Assembly: GCA_029747015.1 (NCBI GenBank)
Contig: JAKOGI010000124.1
Coordinates: forward strand, 186,001-250,000
Reading direction: 5' to 3'
DNA: 64,000 nucleotides
DNA from: Carnegiea gigantea
Taxonomy: Eukaryota; Streptophyta; Magnoliopsida; Caryophyllales; Cactaceae
The position numbers were made by a program, and so were the translations under genes. A model generated the notes under the pieces. It was not told the DNA's origin, searched no databases, and saw only the letters and a list, made by a program, of their open reading frames with translations. Shown one piece after another: positions 23,144 through 32,981 of the stretch (the stretch's first letter is position 1; the number at the start of each line of letters is the position of its first letter).

Positions 23144-23491
23144 GGGTCTGTTCTTTTCATTGGTAAATTGGGATTGGTAAAAAGGTGAAGTTCGTTGAGG
23201 TTGGTTGAAATTGATTGAAATTGATATTTTTTGTTAAAATAGGTTGAAGTTGGTTGAAGTGGGTTGAACTTGGTATATTTTTATATGACGGGTTAAAATT
23301 GGTTAAAATAGTGAAAATAAAATTTTGAAGGAGGTGGGTTGAAGTTGGTTAAAGTTAGTTGAAGTGGATTAAAGTTGGTATTTTTTATTGAAGTGCGTTG
23401 AAGTTGGTTGAAGTAAGTTGAAATTAGTTAAAGTGGATTGAAGTAGATTGAAGTTGATAAAATAAAAAAGACAAATGAAAAGAACAGGCCC
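23144..23491. mobile_element. MITE, PIF/Harbinger (Tourist)-like, GGTTGAAG-rich
   Basis: Terminal inverted repeats GGGTCTGTTCTTTTCATT (left) and its near-complement AATGAAAAGAACAGGCCC (right). The flanks are TAA and TCA, a probable mutated 3-bp target duplication. The interior is built from many short GGTTGAAGTT/GGTTGAAATT variants. Confidence 0.65.
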
Positions 23492-23496
23492 TCATT

Positions 23497-23795
23497 GGGA
23501 AATATGAGTTGGGAAATTGGAGCAGTTAGTTGAGATTGGTTGAAATTGGTTGAAACTGTTATGTTTTGCTGAAATGGGTAGAAGTGGGTTAGAGTAGGTT
23601 GAAGTGCATTGAAATTATAAGAAGTTGGTATAGTTTTTTTATATGATGGGTCGAAATTAATATTTTTTTGTTGAAGTGGGTTGAAATTGGTTAAAGTAAA
23701 TTAAAGTTGACTGAAGTTAAAATTCATAATTGAAGTTAGTTGAAATGGGTTAAAATTGATAAATTAAATTTACCAACGAAAAAAAAAATAGGGCC
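23497..23795. repeat. Second partial copy of the GGTTGAAG-rich MITE
   Basis: Directly follows the first copy. It has the same GGTTGAAATTGG/GGGTTGAAGT interior and a right end AATTTACCAACGAAAAAAAA then ATAGGGCC. The left terminal repeat is missing or fused to the neighbour. Confidence 0.5.
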
Positions 23796-23879
23796 GAAGT
23801 ATTTGATATTTGATATTAATGTAGCGCGGCTTTGTATCAGGTTCTCCTTTCAACCAAAAAAAGGAAAAAACTGTGTGTG

Positions 23880-24127
23880 AGTGAGAGAGAGGTGCCCCGC
23901 AACAAGAATACAGACCTGCTGATTGGTCTGATTCCAAGATGCCAAAAATGCCAGGTAACATGAGAGGAAGTTCCCGATGGAAAAACCCTACCATATAATT
24001 CTGTTCATTTATTTATTTATATAAAACGTCGGCAGAGTAGCCAGCTTAGGTGCTTGCTCACTAGCTAGCTGACTTGCTTTCATTAAACAAGTGCAGCAAG
24101 TTGAAGCTGCCAAGCTACTGCTAGTTT
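23880..24127. other. Candidate hairpin locus 1, homologous to 25840-26161
   Basis: Shared blocks in the same order as at 25.8-26.2 kb: a small hairpin (CAGACC/GGTCTG at 23911-23930), AAGATGCCAAAAATGCCAGG, TTCATTTATTTATTTA, and finally GCAAGTTGAAGCTGCC...CTGCTAGTT. The last block can pair with 24036-24060: AGTAGC, CAGCTT, CTTGCT and CACT pair with AGTG, AGCAAG, AAGCTG and GCTACT at 24091-24119. This could be a non-coding RNA or an unknown repeat. No coding frame is shared convincingly. Confidence 0.35.
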
Positions 24128-24239
24128 TTGGGGTTCCCAGTTTATGAGGTGATCCAAAGGTTTTTTGGTTAGCGTGACAAACTTTTTAGTTTTCAAGAGA
24201 AGTGCCCTTGGAATAATTGTCAATGCCGACGAGGTAATT

Positions 24240-24920
24240 ATCTGAATGCCAAACATTTTCATACGCCTCTCGTGCGTCCGATTAGGGGGAGGTAATGGGG
24301 CGGATAAGGGACGCGTTTGGCTGTACTCTCATGTATATCAATTTTTAAAATTAATATTCATATCCATCCTCATATTCACCGGGTGTTGCATAGTTATGCA
24401 GAGATCCACACCTACTGGGTATAGCGGGTATGTGAGTTTTATTCGGGTACATATAGACAAAAAAGAATTAAACTCATTTTGTACCCACATTCGATATCAA
24501 ATAGCTAATATGTCATATTAACACCAAATTTCTAACAACATATCATACCACGTTGAATACAACTAAAAGTGTGGCAATCACAGCAATAAATTAGCACTTG
24601 ATAATTACAGTTTTAAATAAAATGTCTCATCGAAGTCTTGAGTATCATACAACTCAAAGCAACTAACAAAATATTCAAGTACAAATAACAGATTAGAACT
24701 TTAAACAAACGAGTACGGGCTTTATATTGGGCGGGGGGTATTGATAAAACATGTATGAGGTATTAGCTATACCCATATTCATACCTATTTTAGCAATCCT
24801 CACCTCATTGTTTCCATTTTCACCACCCATATCCATACCCATACTTATTGGAGCGGATTTTACAGATTTTAAGCAGTACGGATTTTTTTGCCAACCCTAT
24901 CTCCGATGTTTTAGGGGAGG
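24240..24920. repeat. Possible non-autonomous repeat rich in ACCCATA/GGGTAT motifs
   Basis: Both ends carry G/C-rich motifs in opposite sense (GGGGGAGGTAATGGGGCGGAT near 24284-24304; ACCCATATCCATACCCATAC near 24825). The interior is AT-rich with CATACC-type repeats. This resembles low-copy MITE-like plant repeats, but ends are not resolved. Confidence 0.3.
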
Positions 24921-25725
24921 GGGGGCTCATTAATGCCTTCTTGTGATAAGGAAAATTGTGTGGGTGGGGTGTTAGTCCTGAGCTCTAGCTTGTTTGAAAT
25001 TTTGGCATTCTACTATTTCCTGCCTTGACTTATTATGGTACAATATCAGGATTTTCTTGAGATAGGAGTCCAAAAGATTGATCCGTTTACTAGTTCAAAG
25101 AAAAAAATACTTCCATATTAATTGTCCTATATTGACGAAATTTCAATATGCATATTGTGCTGACAATCAGTTTTTATTTAGGATATAGAGCAACAAAAAA
25201 GAACGAGGTGTTAATTAATTAATCTTTTACTTACTTGATTGACCTATTTTTGAAAAAAAACAAGGAGTTTTAGTAACCATGGCATCTTATTATTTACAAA
25301 GAGGACTATATAGAAGTCCACCAGCAAAGAAAAAAAGAAACTTATTATCCATGAACAATTTATTAGGACCAAAGAACAAGAGAAAATTAGGAAAAGGGAA
25401 AGCAAATTGTTTAATCTTAACAAATGTCTAAACTTAACATTGGTAATTAACTGTAACTAGCTACTAATATTAAATCACATATATCTATTATTTTAGGTCG
25501 ATTCAAAACATTTTTGGGGGGGGGGGTTCTTGAGTTAATCCCACAATCACGATAGTGTACATAGTCTTCCATTGTAATTTGACATCAATTAGAACCTTTG
25601 CTTCTCAACTTTCTGTATTTTGATCAAGTCATATGAAGAGAGGGGAAAACACAATTGTGCAACTAGACTCTTTTGATTGTCTCGAGAGCATAAATGAACA
25701 AATATTATATATAATGTTTTGCCAC

Positions 25726-25830
25726 ATATATATATATATATAATTTCTTTGAATTAATTAATATTTCATTCTTTTGGCTCCTAAGAACAAAAATTCTTCC
25801 CCCCCCCCCCCCCCCCCCAAAAAAAAAGAG
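25726..25830. repeat. Simple repeats: (TA)n, poly-C and poly-A
   Basis: TATATATATATA at about 25730-25742, then an 18-20 base C-run (25799-25818) directly followed by an A-run. Confidence 0.9.
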
Positions 25831-25839
25831 AAAAAAACA

Positions 25840-26161
25840 AAGAGAGATGCAGTTGAACAAAAGGCAGCAGCCTGGTTGGCTGAACTTCAAAATGCGAAAA
25901 ATGCCAAGCAACAACGGAGAAAACTCAAACGATAACATATGCCTACAACGTGGCTTTCCCTTTCATTTATTTATTTAATTTATTAATTAAAAATATGGAA
26001 AGCTAAATGGCTCTTGGAGCTTGTCCTATGCCGACGTGATCGATTCAATGTATCATTGTGTCTGTGGGAGCTTGCCTTAAATTAGTGCCAGTGCCAGTGC
26101 CAGTGCTAGTGGTAGTGCAAGTACCAAGTTGAAGAGCTATGCATAGTACCTGCTAGTTGTT
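25840..26161. other. Candidate hairpin locus 2, homologous to 23880-24127
   Basis: Order of blocks as in locus 1: CAGCC/GGCTG small hairpin (25869-25883), AAAATGCGAAAAATGCCAAG, TTCATTTATTTATTTA and CAAGTTGAAGAGC...CTGCTAGTT. Between them is a short GTGCCA tandem (about 26087-26105). The 3' block can pair in part with GGCTCTTGGAGCTTG at 26008-26022. Nature unknown. Confidence 0.3.
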
Positions 26162-26636
26162 GATCTCCCTCACTCCCTAGATCGATGATACATGCACATC
26201 AAAAGCTTTTGTTTGCATCACAAGTTATCGTTTGTGAATGGGTTGCTAATAACTCAACTACTGTGGACAGATGTATACTCGATACGACTATTGCTAGTTA
26301 ATTTTTACAGAGAAACCTTATCTCTATTTACAGACGTTCAAAGTTATGTTCGGAAAAATTAATTATTTAGGTAATCAATAGTAGTTCAGGTAGCAGATGA
26401 GATTTTTACTTTAGTTGTTAGTAGATAGTTATTTAGATGAGCAATTGAAATAAATGTTTCAGTAAATTGACATAAAATAATATAAATAATTTCCAAATAT
26501 AAAATTTTCAAGGGATACTTTTTCGCCAAAAAATATAGACGTTAATTTTAAATGTCAAAAATTAATACTGCTAGCATTTCAGAAACACGGCTGAAAAATG
26601 ATAAACGCTATTTAAGTAAAAGCTAATTAAAACATT

Positions 26637-26735
26637 AGGTTACTAGAAGTTCTTTTTACGATTCAAACTCAAGTCTTTAGCAACAACTTTCAAAGACTTT
26701 ACCAACTAAGTTAGTTGGTACCCATGAGAAAAAAG
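26637..26735 (-). repeat. tRNA-derived SINE-like repeat
   Basis: On the minus strand an A-box-like TAACTTAGTTGGTAAAG (from 26713 down) is followed by a B-box-like GAGTTTGAATCG (26659-26670). Ends are not defined. Confidence 0.45.
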
Positions 26736-26742
26736 TCGTTTA

Positions 26743-26797
<55 letters not shown>

Positions 26798-26824
26798 TAT
26801 ATATATATATACACACACATATAT
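26743..26824. repeat. Compound (AC)n(AT)n microsatellite
   Basis: ACACAC tract followed by alternating ATATAT and ACACAC blocks, about 80 bases of alternating purine-pyrimidine. Confidence 0.95.
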
Positions 26825-29800
26825 TAGTTTGACGTATTTGGTTGGATATAATAAAACTCACCTTATAATGAAGTAGTCTCATGAGTCATAAATAATAATC
26901 ATATATGGTGATGAAAACACAATCACATATTTGTTTAATTACATTACAATATTATTACATCCAATAAATAATATCCTATAAGTGAGAACCTAAATCAACT
27001 TATAATTTCAGGAGACCAACTTATCTGCATGTTTTGGACTTTATTGTAGAATTGGATTCAACCAATATTTGCATATGCTATATACGCCCAAGTCTTGGAT
27101 CTAAGAATTTCTCTAATTTATAAACCTAGTAGATAGTGAAATCTAGGCCAAACGCTCATGTCTTGTTTGAAGTGGATTAAATGCAAATATGTCTAACCTA
27201 TTTTTTTAATTTTTCTTCTTATTTATAAAATAATTTCATACAAAAATTTTCATAAGACTATCATTGCGCCGGAATTTTAATACGACATCATATTTTATTT
27301 ACAAATCTCATTTATATTTTATTTACAAATCTCATTTGTAGTAGTAGGCTAATAAAATATAAAGCAGTTTGACTTGATTTTGAGCCAGAAAATTTCCCCA
27401 GGCTCTTTGTCAGATCTATATAATAACTATACTTAAAATTGAGTGATTACTTTTTGATTAGACACTTAGTAATCACTTATTGGATATGAATATTGTTTTC
27501 TTTTCTCTTTTCTAAATTAATAATTTTACATATTAATTGAGATGTATTAGCAAGAGTAATTAGATCAAATTAATATAGGTATTCAACGCATAAGTTTCAC
27601 TTTGTATTGAAAAAGTTACTAAGTTTTCAATTTTATGCTTCATTTTTTCTTCTTCTTTTAAAATTAAGCGTTGGTATCTTCTTAAAACCTGTGTAAATTT
27701 TATATTTGTAATTTTAATATTATAAGTATAATCATAAAATCATAGATCAGTAATATTAGAAATAGGATTTTGAAAAATTATGATTTAAAGTAAAATTATT
27801 TTATTATAGTTTCATTAATATATATTTTACAAATATTTTAGTTCGCCAACTTAATAAAAATTAGATTTTAGTTGTAGTCTTAATATTAATTAAGAATATA
27901 TAAAATGGCTATCAACACTCCATTTTTTTAACGCTTTGATGCTTTTTCATATTTTCATAGAGAAGTATATTTAATTAATCATATTTTAATTTTCTTTGAA
28001 TCAAAATTTTGTAACTAATGGATATTTGTAACTGGGGCTTCTTTAATTAACGTAGCTTATTATGTATGGATTAATTTTATTATGTTAACCTTAATTAATT
28101 GCAATAACTTTTTTTCTTTTAAGAGGAAAGGCCGTATAGTTATAGTTAGAGAGTGATAGAGCAAGACAGTGATGAAATCTAAAAGTTGTATTTCACAATT
28201 CGTGGCCAAAGGTGCATTAATGGCTAAATTAACTTTATATACTACAATTTGTGACTTAAAATTATTTTGGGCTCTTAGATTATTTATCAAAATAGTTAAT
28301 TTATTTTGGTGAATAACAATAGGACTTTTGCTCGATAATATATTTATTAGGTACATATAGGCTTATTAGATAGAAATCTATTAAAGTAGAAAACTATACC
28401 AGTCCATGCGAAGCATGAGTTTAACGCTAGTTTAACATATATGTTACTTATCTCAAATGTGTGCCTTTTTGCCAGATTTGCAACATATATGTTAATGTAA
28501 AACTCATTAATCCCTTATTTTCTCAGTACAATCGTTGTTAAGAGGTCCACAAATTGACATGTTATAAGTTTTTAATAGATCGATGTTGATATTCTGATCT
28601 TGTATGGCATTCTTGGCGATTTCCGACGAATTAAATTCTAAAGGTTGAAATTCATTGGATAAGCTTTGCTATCTATCCATCCCAAATTTATAAAAATACG
28701 AGTAGAAGAAGAGAAGCTCACAAATATAGATTGCAAATCAGTGAACACGGATATTCATCACTTTAATAAGTTACCGTTGTTGTCAAAATCTCAGTAATTT
28801 CAATTCTAATCAACGATTTCTAACCTAATGTGAAAGCCTCCTCAATCAAATCATATATGTACTTTTATAATTACACAACATGTCGAATACTCCAAAAATC
28901 CAGTCACCAAGCTGAGCATAAGGAATCTGATGTAATAATCTTACCCATGAATTGCAAAATTACAGAGAGACTAGTTTTACTTCCATAATGACAACAACAA
29001 AACAAATATCATGTTATCACCAGTTCATCACAATATTCAGATACTTAGTAAGCTAGCTACCTGATATATATCTAAAGATAAAATTACAAACAAATACCTC
29101 TGTGCAACATATTTACCATTTTGTTTATAAGGACTTTTGCCAATTTAACTAGAAGGATATATATACACTCCTGCTCAACCCAAAAAAAAGAAAAAGAAAA
29201 AAGAATACACTCCAAAATGCAATGCAAAATAATGATAATATTTGAAAAATAGCATTGTCAAAATTGAAATGCATCTTGATTAGACATCCTTCTTGGTTTT
29301 TGGTTTTTATTTTTGAAGGGTTCTTAATGAAAAAATCCGTATTGATGAATAAATTCAAGGTCATGAAGAATATTGACGATTTAGCTTGACAGATGAAATT
29401 AAAGTTGGTTTCCAGATGTATTACATTGTTCAAATCCTTGACTCACTATTTCTACTAATCAACTAATTATGGCCTGTGATCATTAATTTTGACATCATCA
29501 GTGACATCAGCAATAATATGGCTGAACTAAAGAGCATTGTCTAAGTCTTAACTACATAAAAAGCAATTGAAATACTACTCATACTTTTCGTGGGAGGAAA
29601 ATAATTTTCCAGGAAGAATAATTATCTTTGGAAAATAGTAGGACAAAAATTAATTAAGCTGATCTTTTGAAACAATATCAGGAAAGAGTCTTATGAGAAA
29701 TTTTTTTTTTTGGACAAACAATAACAACGACAACTTCTAATGTGGATTCTATTTTTCCGAGATTTGAAAAAATCTAAATGTATACTGCTTAATAGATTTT

Positions 29801-29935
29801 TTTTTCTTAGATCGTTATGTTAAAGCTTTAATGAATTAAGTTCGGAAAAATGATACATAGATTGTCAGGAGATGATTACAGAGAGACGGCATAACTATCA
29901 CCTTCAGATTTTTTTTTTTTTTTTGGGATTTAAAT
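26825..29935. other. AT-rich intergenic, nothing recognised
   Basis: About 3.1 kb without a convincing gene, RNA or bounded repeat. Short open frames here are AT-rich chance stretches. A 22-base TTTATATTTTATTTACAAATC-like duplication lies at 27291-27331. Confidence 0.6.
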
Positions 29936-30385
29936 GAGCCACGAAAGCAATACAATACAATGAGGGGAGGAGAATTTGAATCTGAGAGCTAATGTACTTA
30001 AGATCTCAATCTTAGGCCCTATTTGGTAAACAGCTTTTTGAAGAGCTTTTTGGCCAAAAAGAGTTTTTTTAAACTAAAATTAGCTTTTTGACCAAGTGAA
30101 AAAGCTAATTTGGATGTTTGGTGAAAGTGCTTTTTAAAAGAGCTTTTTGGGTCCAAAAAACTAATTTGAAAAAGCTAATTCCATGAGCTTTTTGGAAGAG
30201 CTTTTCGAAGAATTAGCTTTTTGTCTCACAACTTTGTCAGAAACAGCTAATTTTACCAAACAGTTTTTCAACAAACAGCTAATTCAAACAGTTCATACAA
30301 ACAGCTAATACAAACAGTTAACAGCTAACAGCTGTTTGCCAAACAGGGCCTTAATCATTTAACTAAGAACTCATTGGTACTATCG
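29936..30385 (-). repeat. SINE-like head split by a MITE
   Basis: On the minus strand, sequence right of the MITE (about 30385-30351, AGTTCTTAGTTAAATGATTAA) resembles an A box. Sequence left of it (30014-29970, CTCTCAGATTCAAATTCTCC) resembles a B box. The MITE has inserted at TTA between them. Speculative. Confidence 0.3.
30015..30350. mobile_element. PIF/Harbinger (Tourist)-like MITE, 336 bp
   Basis: Terminal inverted repeats GGCCCTATTTGGTAAACAGC (left) and GCTGTTTGCCAAACAGGGCC (right), flanked by a perfect TTA duplication (30012-30014 and 30351-30353). The interior has many AGCTTTTTGG/AGCTAATT units. No coding capacity. Confidence 0.85.
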
Positions 30386-31940
30386 CCTTCAGATTTAAAT
30401 TAAAGGGACAAAGCCTTCCAAAAGAATTGTCCATACCTTCTAGATTAAAACGGATAACAGAACAAACGTTTCAACTATAAAAACTGCAGAAAAACAAAAT
30501 ATACTGCTTAATAAACAAGAATTCATGGAGCTATCAACGAATCGAAACAAAATGATATTACAATCCTCAATGTTTTCTAAGAAAAATATAAAATTACAAT
30601 CCTTAATGTTCTTAATTGTACAAACTTTTATCCCTTATTTAACAACTCAAAGTAACTCTAAATTAAAGAAACAAGATTTTGAATATCAGAAAAACCCCAT
30701 GTAGAAAAAATCAACCAAATTCAAATATTTGTTTTCTGCATAAACAATTGTTTTTAATACAAGAGGAAGAGCCTACATCGAAATTTAAATACTGTCTACA
30801 TAAAGCAAATATCAGAAATGCCAAAAGATGAAGGAAATGGAGGTCGGGAACTGCCTAACGAGGACTATTCCTAGCCATGATTCTTGGAAATAAGTTTATT
30901 GAATACGACAAAATATATACACAAAATCGATTATGCATGGAGAATTGAAATTTATAGAAAAATCAGGTCCAAATGATTTCATTTCAACTGTAGGTATCAA
31001 AATGATTTTGTCAGATACTATTTTTCTCTTAATTTTCATTTCAATGCATGAAAATGAAAATTAGTTGCTAGCTTAGGGAACCATTTTCCCTTCCCATCAA
31101 ATTAAAATCATCTAAATTAATTAAGTAGGAAGAGCTTTTAGTTGTAAAAGAAAAAACAATATTTTAAGTACTTCATAGAGTTAGCTTCAGTGAAAATTAT
31201 TATCTTTTACAATTTACTACGACTCTAAAGTAATATTCGGATGCATTGTATTGTAACATATATAGGTTTCAAGATTACAATAGAGTGAGGGAGATGAACT
31301 CTTGTGCAAAATCCATAGCCACATCACCCCTCTATTTTCCCCCAAATCCTCTCGCATAATATAATTCTAAACATAATTACTTCATCCTCTATCTGTATGC
31401 GTCTCCGATCCAAATTCTCTATTTTGAACACAATATAACGTATATATTTTTAAAGTAATCAACTTAACCAAAAATTTAAACTATTAGTACTTTATAATAC
31501 TCTCAAAAAGGTGATGACAGTGGGCCGGCCGGTCAATGCCAAGTGGCATGGGAAGCTTCCCCAAGTTAAAGGAATCACCGACACTCATAGCCATTGTAAA
31601 GTAGGATAAAGTGAGGGGAAGGTGAAAATTGTTACTAACTTTTGTTCAAAAATCATTTTCAACCACTATTTTATCTGGTTGAGTAAACCATTGTTAGTCC
31701 TAATTCTAACTCAATATTCTAGATAAAGAAAATGCATCCAAAAATTAACAAAAATATTATCCATTTTAAAGATTCTATATACTGATTCCTCACCAAGGAT
31801 GTCCCCTCCCAACCAATAAATTTTTTTTATAAAAAAAGGAAATGCAGATTAATTAAGATTACATTAACTTGAATAGCTAGCTAAGAAAATTCTAATTGCA
31901 TATAAAAAGCAGAGGAGCAGTACTCGACTACTTGTCCATG
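30386..31940. other. AT-rich intergenic downstream of the VQ gene
   Basis: No gene, RNA or bounded repeat recognised in about 1.5 kb. Confidence 0.55.
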
Positions 31941-31944
31941 GTTT

Positions 31945-31950
31945 TTTATT
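31945..31950 (-). terminator. Putative polyadenylation signal of the VQ gene
   Basis: AATAAA on the minus strand about 75 bases past the stop codon. Position fits a plant near-upstream element; cleavage site not known. Confidence 0.45.
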
Positions 31951-32022
31951 TACTTACCAACATCCAAAATATACACAGGTTGAAGATCCGGAAGAGAGAG
32001 AAAATGAAGATCCCCCCCACAA

Positions 32023-32580
32023 CTAGTCGTCATACATGAAGCTTGACATGAAGTCGTTGCCCACGTACAGCATCTGATGATCATCGTGATCATAGCTGGG
32101 ATCCGACCCGAACGAACAGCTAATGACGGGTTGCCCGAACCCGAAAAGATCGAAATCCGGATGGACCTCCTCCTCCTCCTCCTCATTCTCATTCTCATTC
32201 TCATTCTCCAGGGTCGCAGTCCCACCCCCGGCAGGTGCGGGGACTTGATGGTCATTTGAGATGTTATCAAGGGCAAAACCGGAAAGAGAAGTATTAGTAG
32301 TAGTGGCGGTGGTCCTCCAGCGGGGGTGGTCGGGCCACTCGAGGGCGTGGCGGCCGGTGAGTTCCTGGACGAGTGACCGGAACTCGGCGGGGCTCACCTC
32401 CACCCTCATTGGGTTCGAGATGTGCACCACCTTCAGCCCCCGTTCCCTGGCCGGGTTCACGGCGGCGGTGTTGCTCTTCATGCTCTTCGGTTTCCCTCCT
32501 CCTCCGCCCCTCTTCGTCGTGGTGGTGGCGGCCTTCTTCGCCGCCGGTTTGGGGATCTTGCTGGTGGTGGTGGTGTGCAT
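32023..32580 (-). CDS. VQ motif-containing protein, SIGMA FACTOR BINDING PROTEIN 1/2-like
   Basis: 185 codons in one exon, ATG at 32580 and TAG at 32023, as is usual for plant VQ genes. Residues 67-76 read FRSLVQELTG, matching the family core F-x-x-x-V-Q-x-L-T-G. The lead-in VVHISNPMRVEVSPAEF matches SIB1/SIB2 proteins. The N-terminus (1-35) is rich in Thr, Ala, Lys and Gly with few acidic residues, fitting a plastid transit peptide or nuclear signal. A hexanucleotide repeat encodes Glu-Asn pairs at 125-132, followed by six Glu. The C-terminal block (PDFDLFGF...SSFMYDD) resembles the conserved end of SIB proteins. Known family members bind plastid sigma factor and WRKY33 and act in salicylate/jasmonate defence. 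Role here is inferred by homology. Confidence 0.88.
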   Translation of the reverse strand: MHTTTTSKIPKPAAKKAATTTTKRGGGGGKPKSMKSNTAAVNPARERGLKVVHISNPMRVEVSPAEFRSLVQELTGRHALEWPDHPRWRTTATTTNTSLSGFALDNISNDHQVPAPAGGGTATLENENENENEEEEEEVHPDFDLFGFGQPVISCSFGSDPSYDHDDHQMLYVGNDFMSSFMYDD

Positions 32581-32650
32581 GGTTGGAACAGCCGTACGAA
32601 ATATGAGGGCAGAGATTGGAGAATGAGGGGACGGAGATATTATTTTAGTT

Positions 32651-32662
32651 ATTTATTTATAG
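32651..32662 (-). promoter_or_regulatory. TATA box of the VQ gene
   Basis: CTATAAATAAAT on the minus strand, 71-82 bases upstream of the ATG. This predicts a start near 32620 and a leader of about 40 bases. A TGACG motif (a TGA-factor core) lies at 32851-32855, which would fit salicylate response but is a short match. Confidence 0.55.
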
Positions 32663-32710
32663 ACATGTGGGATGAGGTTGATGCGGTATAGACTTCCAAA
32701 GTTTGGACAG

Positions 32711-32747
32711 AGAGAGAGAGAGAGAGAGAGGAGGGGGGGGGGGGGTT
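32711..32747. repeat. (GA)n and poly-G tract in the VQ promoter
   Basis: About ten GA units followed by GAGG and a G-run of about 12, upstream of the TATA box. GA tracts are common near plant promoters; the G-run is length-unstable. Confidence 0.9.
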
Positions 32748-32981
32748 AATATTGTCCTGATGTTAATGTTTCTCTTGCTTCATTTATCTTATCTGTGCTT
32801 TGGCCTCTCTCTCGCTCTCCTTTTCTCTCCCCCCAATTAATGCATAACTCTGACGTTGAGAGCGTGCGTTAGTGTAAAGCTCGGGGCAATCATCCAATGA
32901 TAAATGTCTCGCGAGAAGACATTTAACTGTCTTGCTTTAGTAAAAAAATTAATAGTATTTTATATGAACTAAAATAACTAA

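Noticed and set aside
24101..24121. TTGAAGCTGCCA resembles the start of miR167
   Set aside because: Only about the first 12 bases agree; the rest differs, and it lies on the 3' arm of the possible hairpin, not the 5' arm used by MIR167.
24240..24920. Possible gene in the 91-codon and 60-codon frames
   Set aside because: Frames are made of CATACC/TTCATA simple motifs and match a repeat rather than a protein family.
32077..32691. Plus-strand open frames across the VQ gene
   Set aside because: Mirror frames of a GC-rich coding region; the minus-strand frame has the VQ motif and a TATA box.
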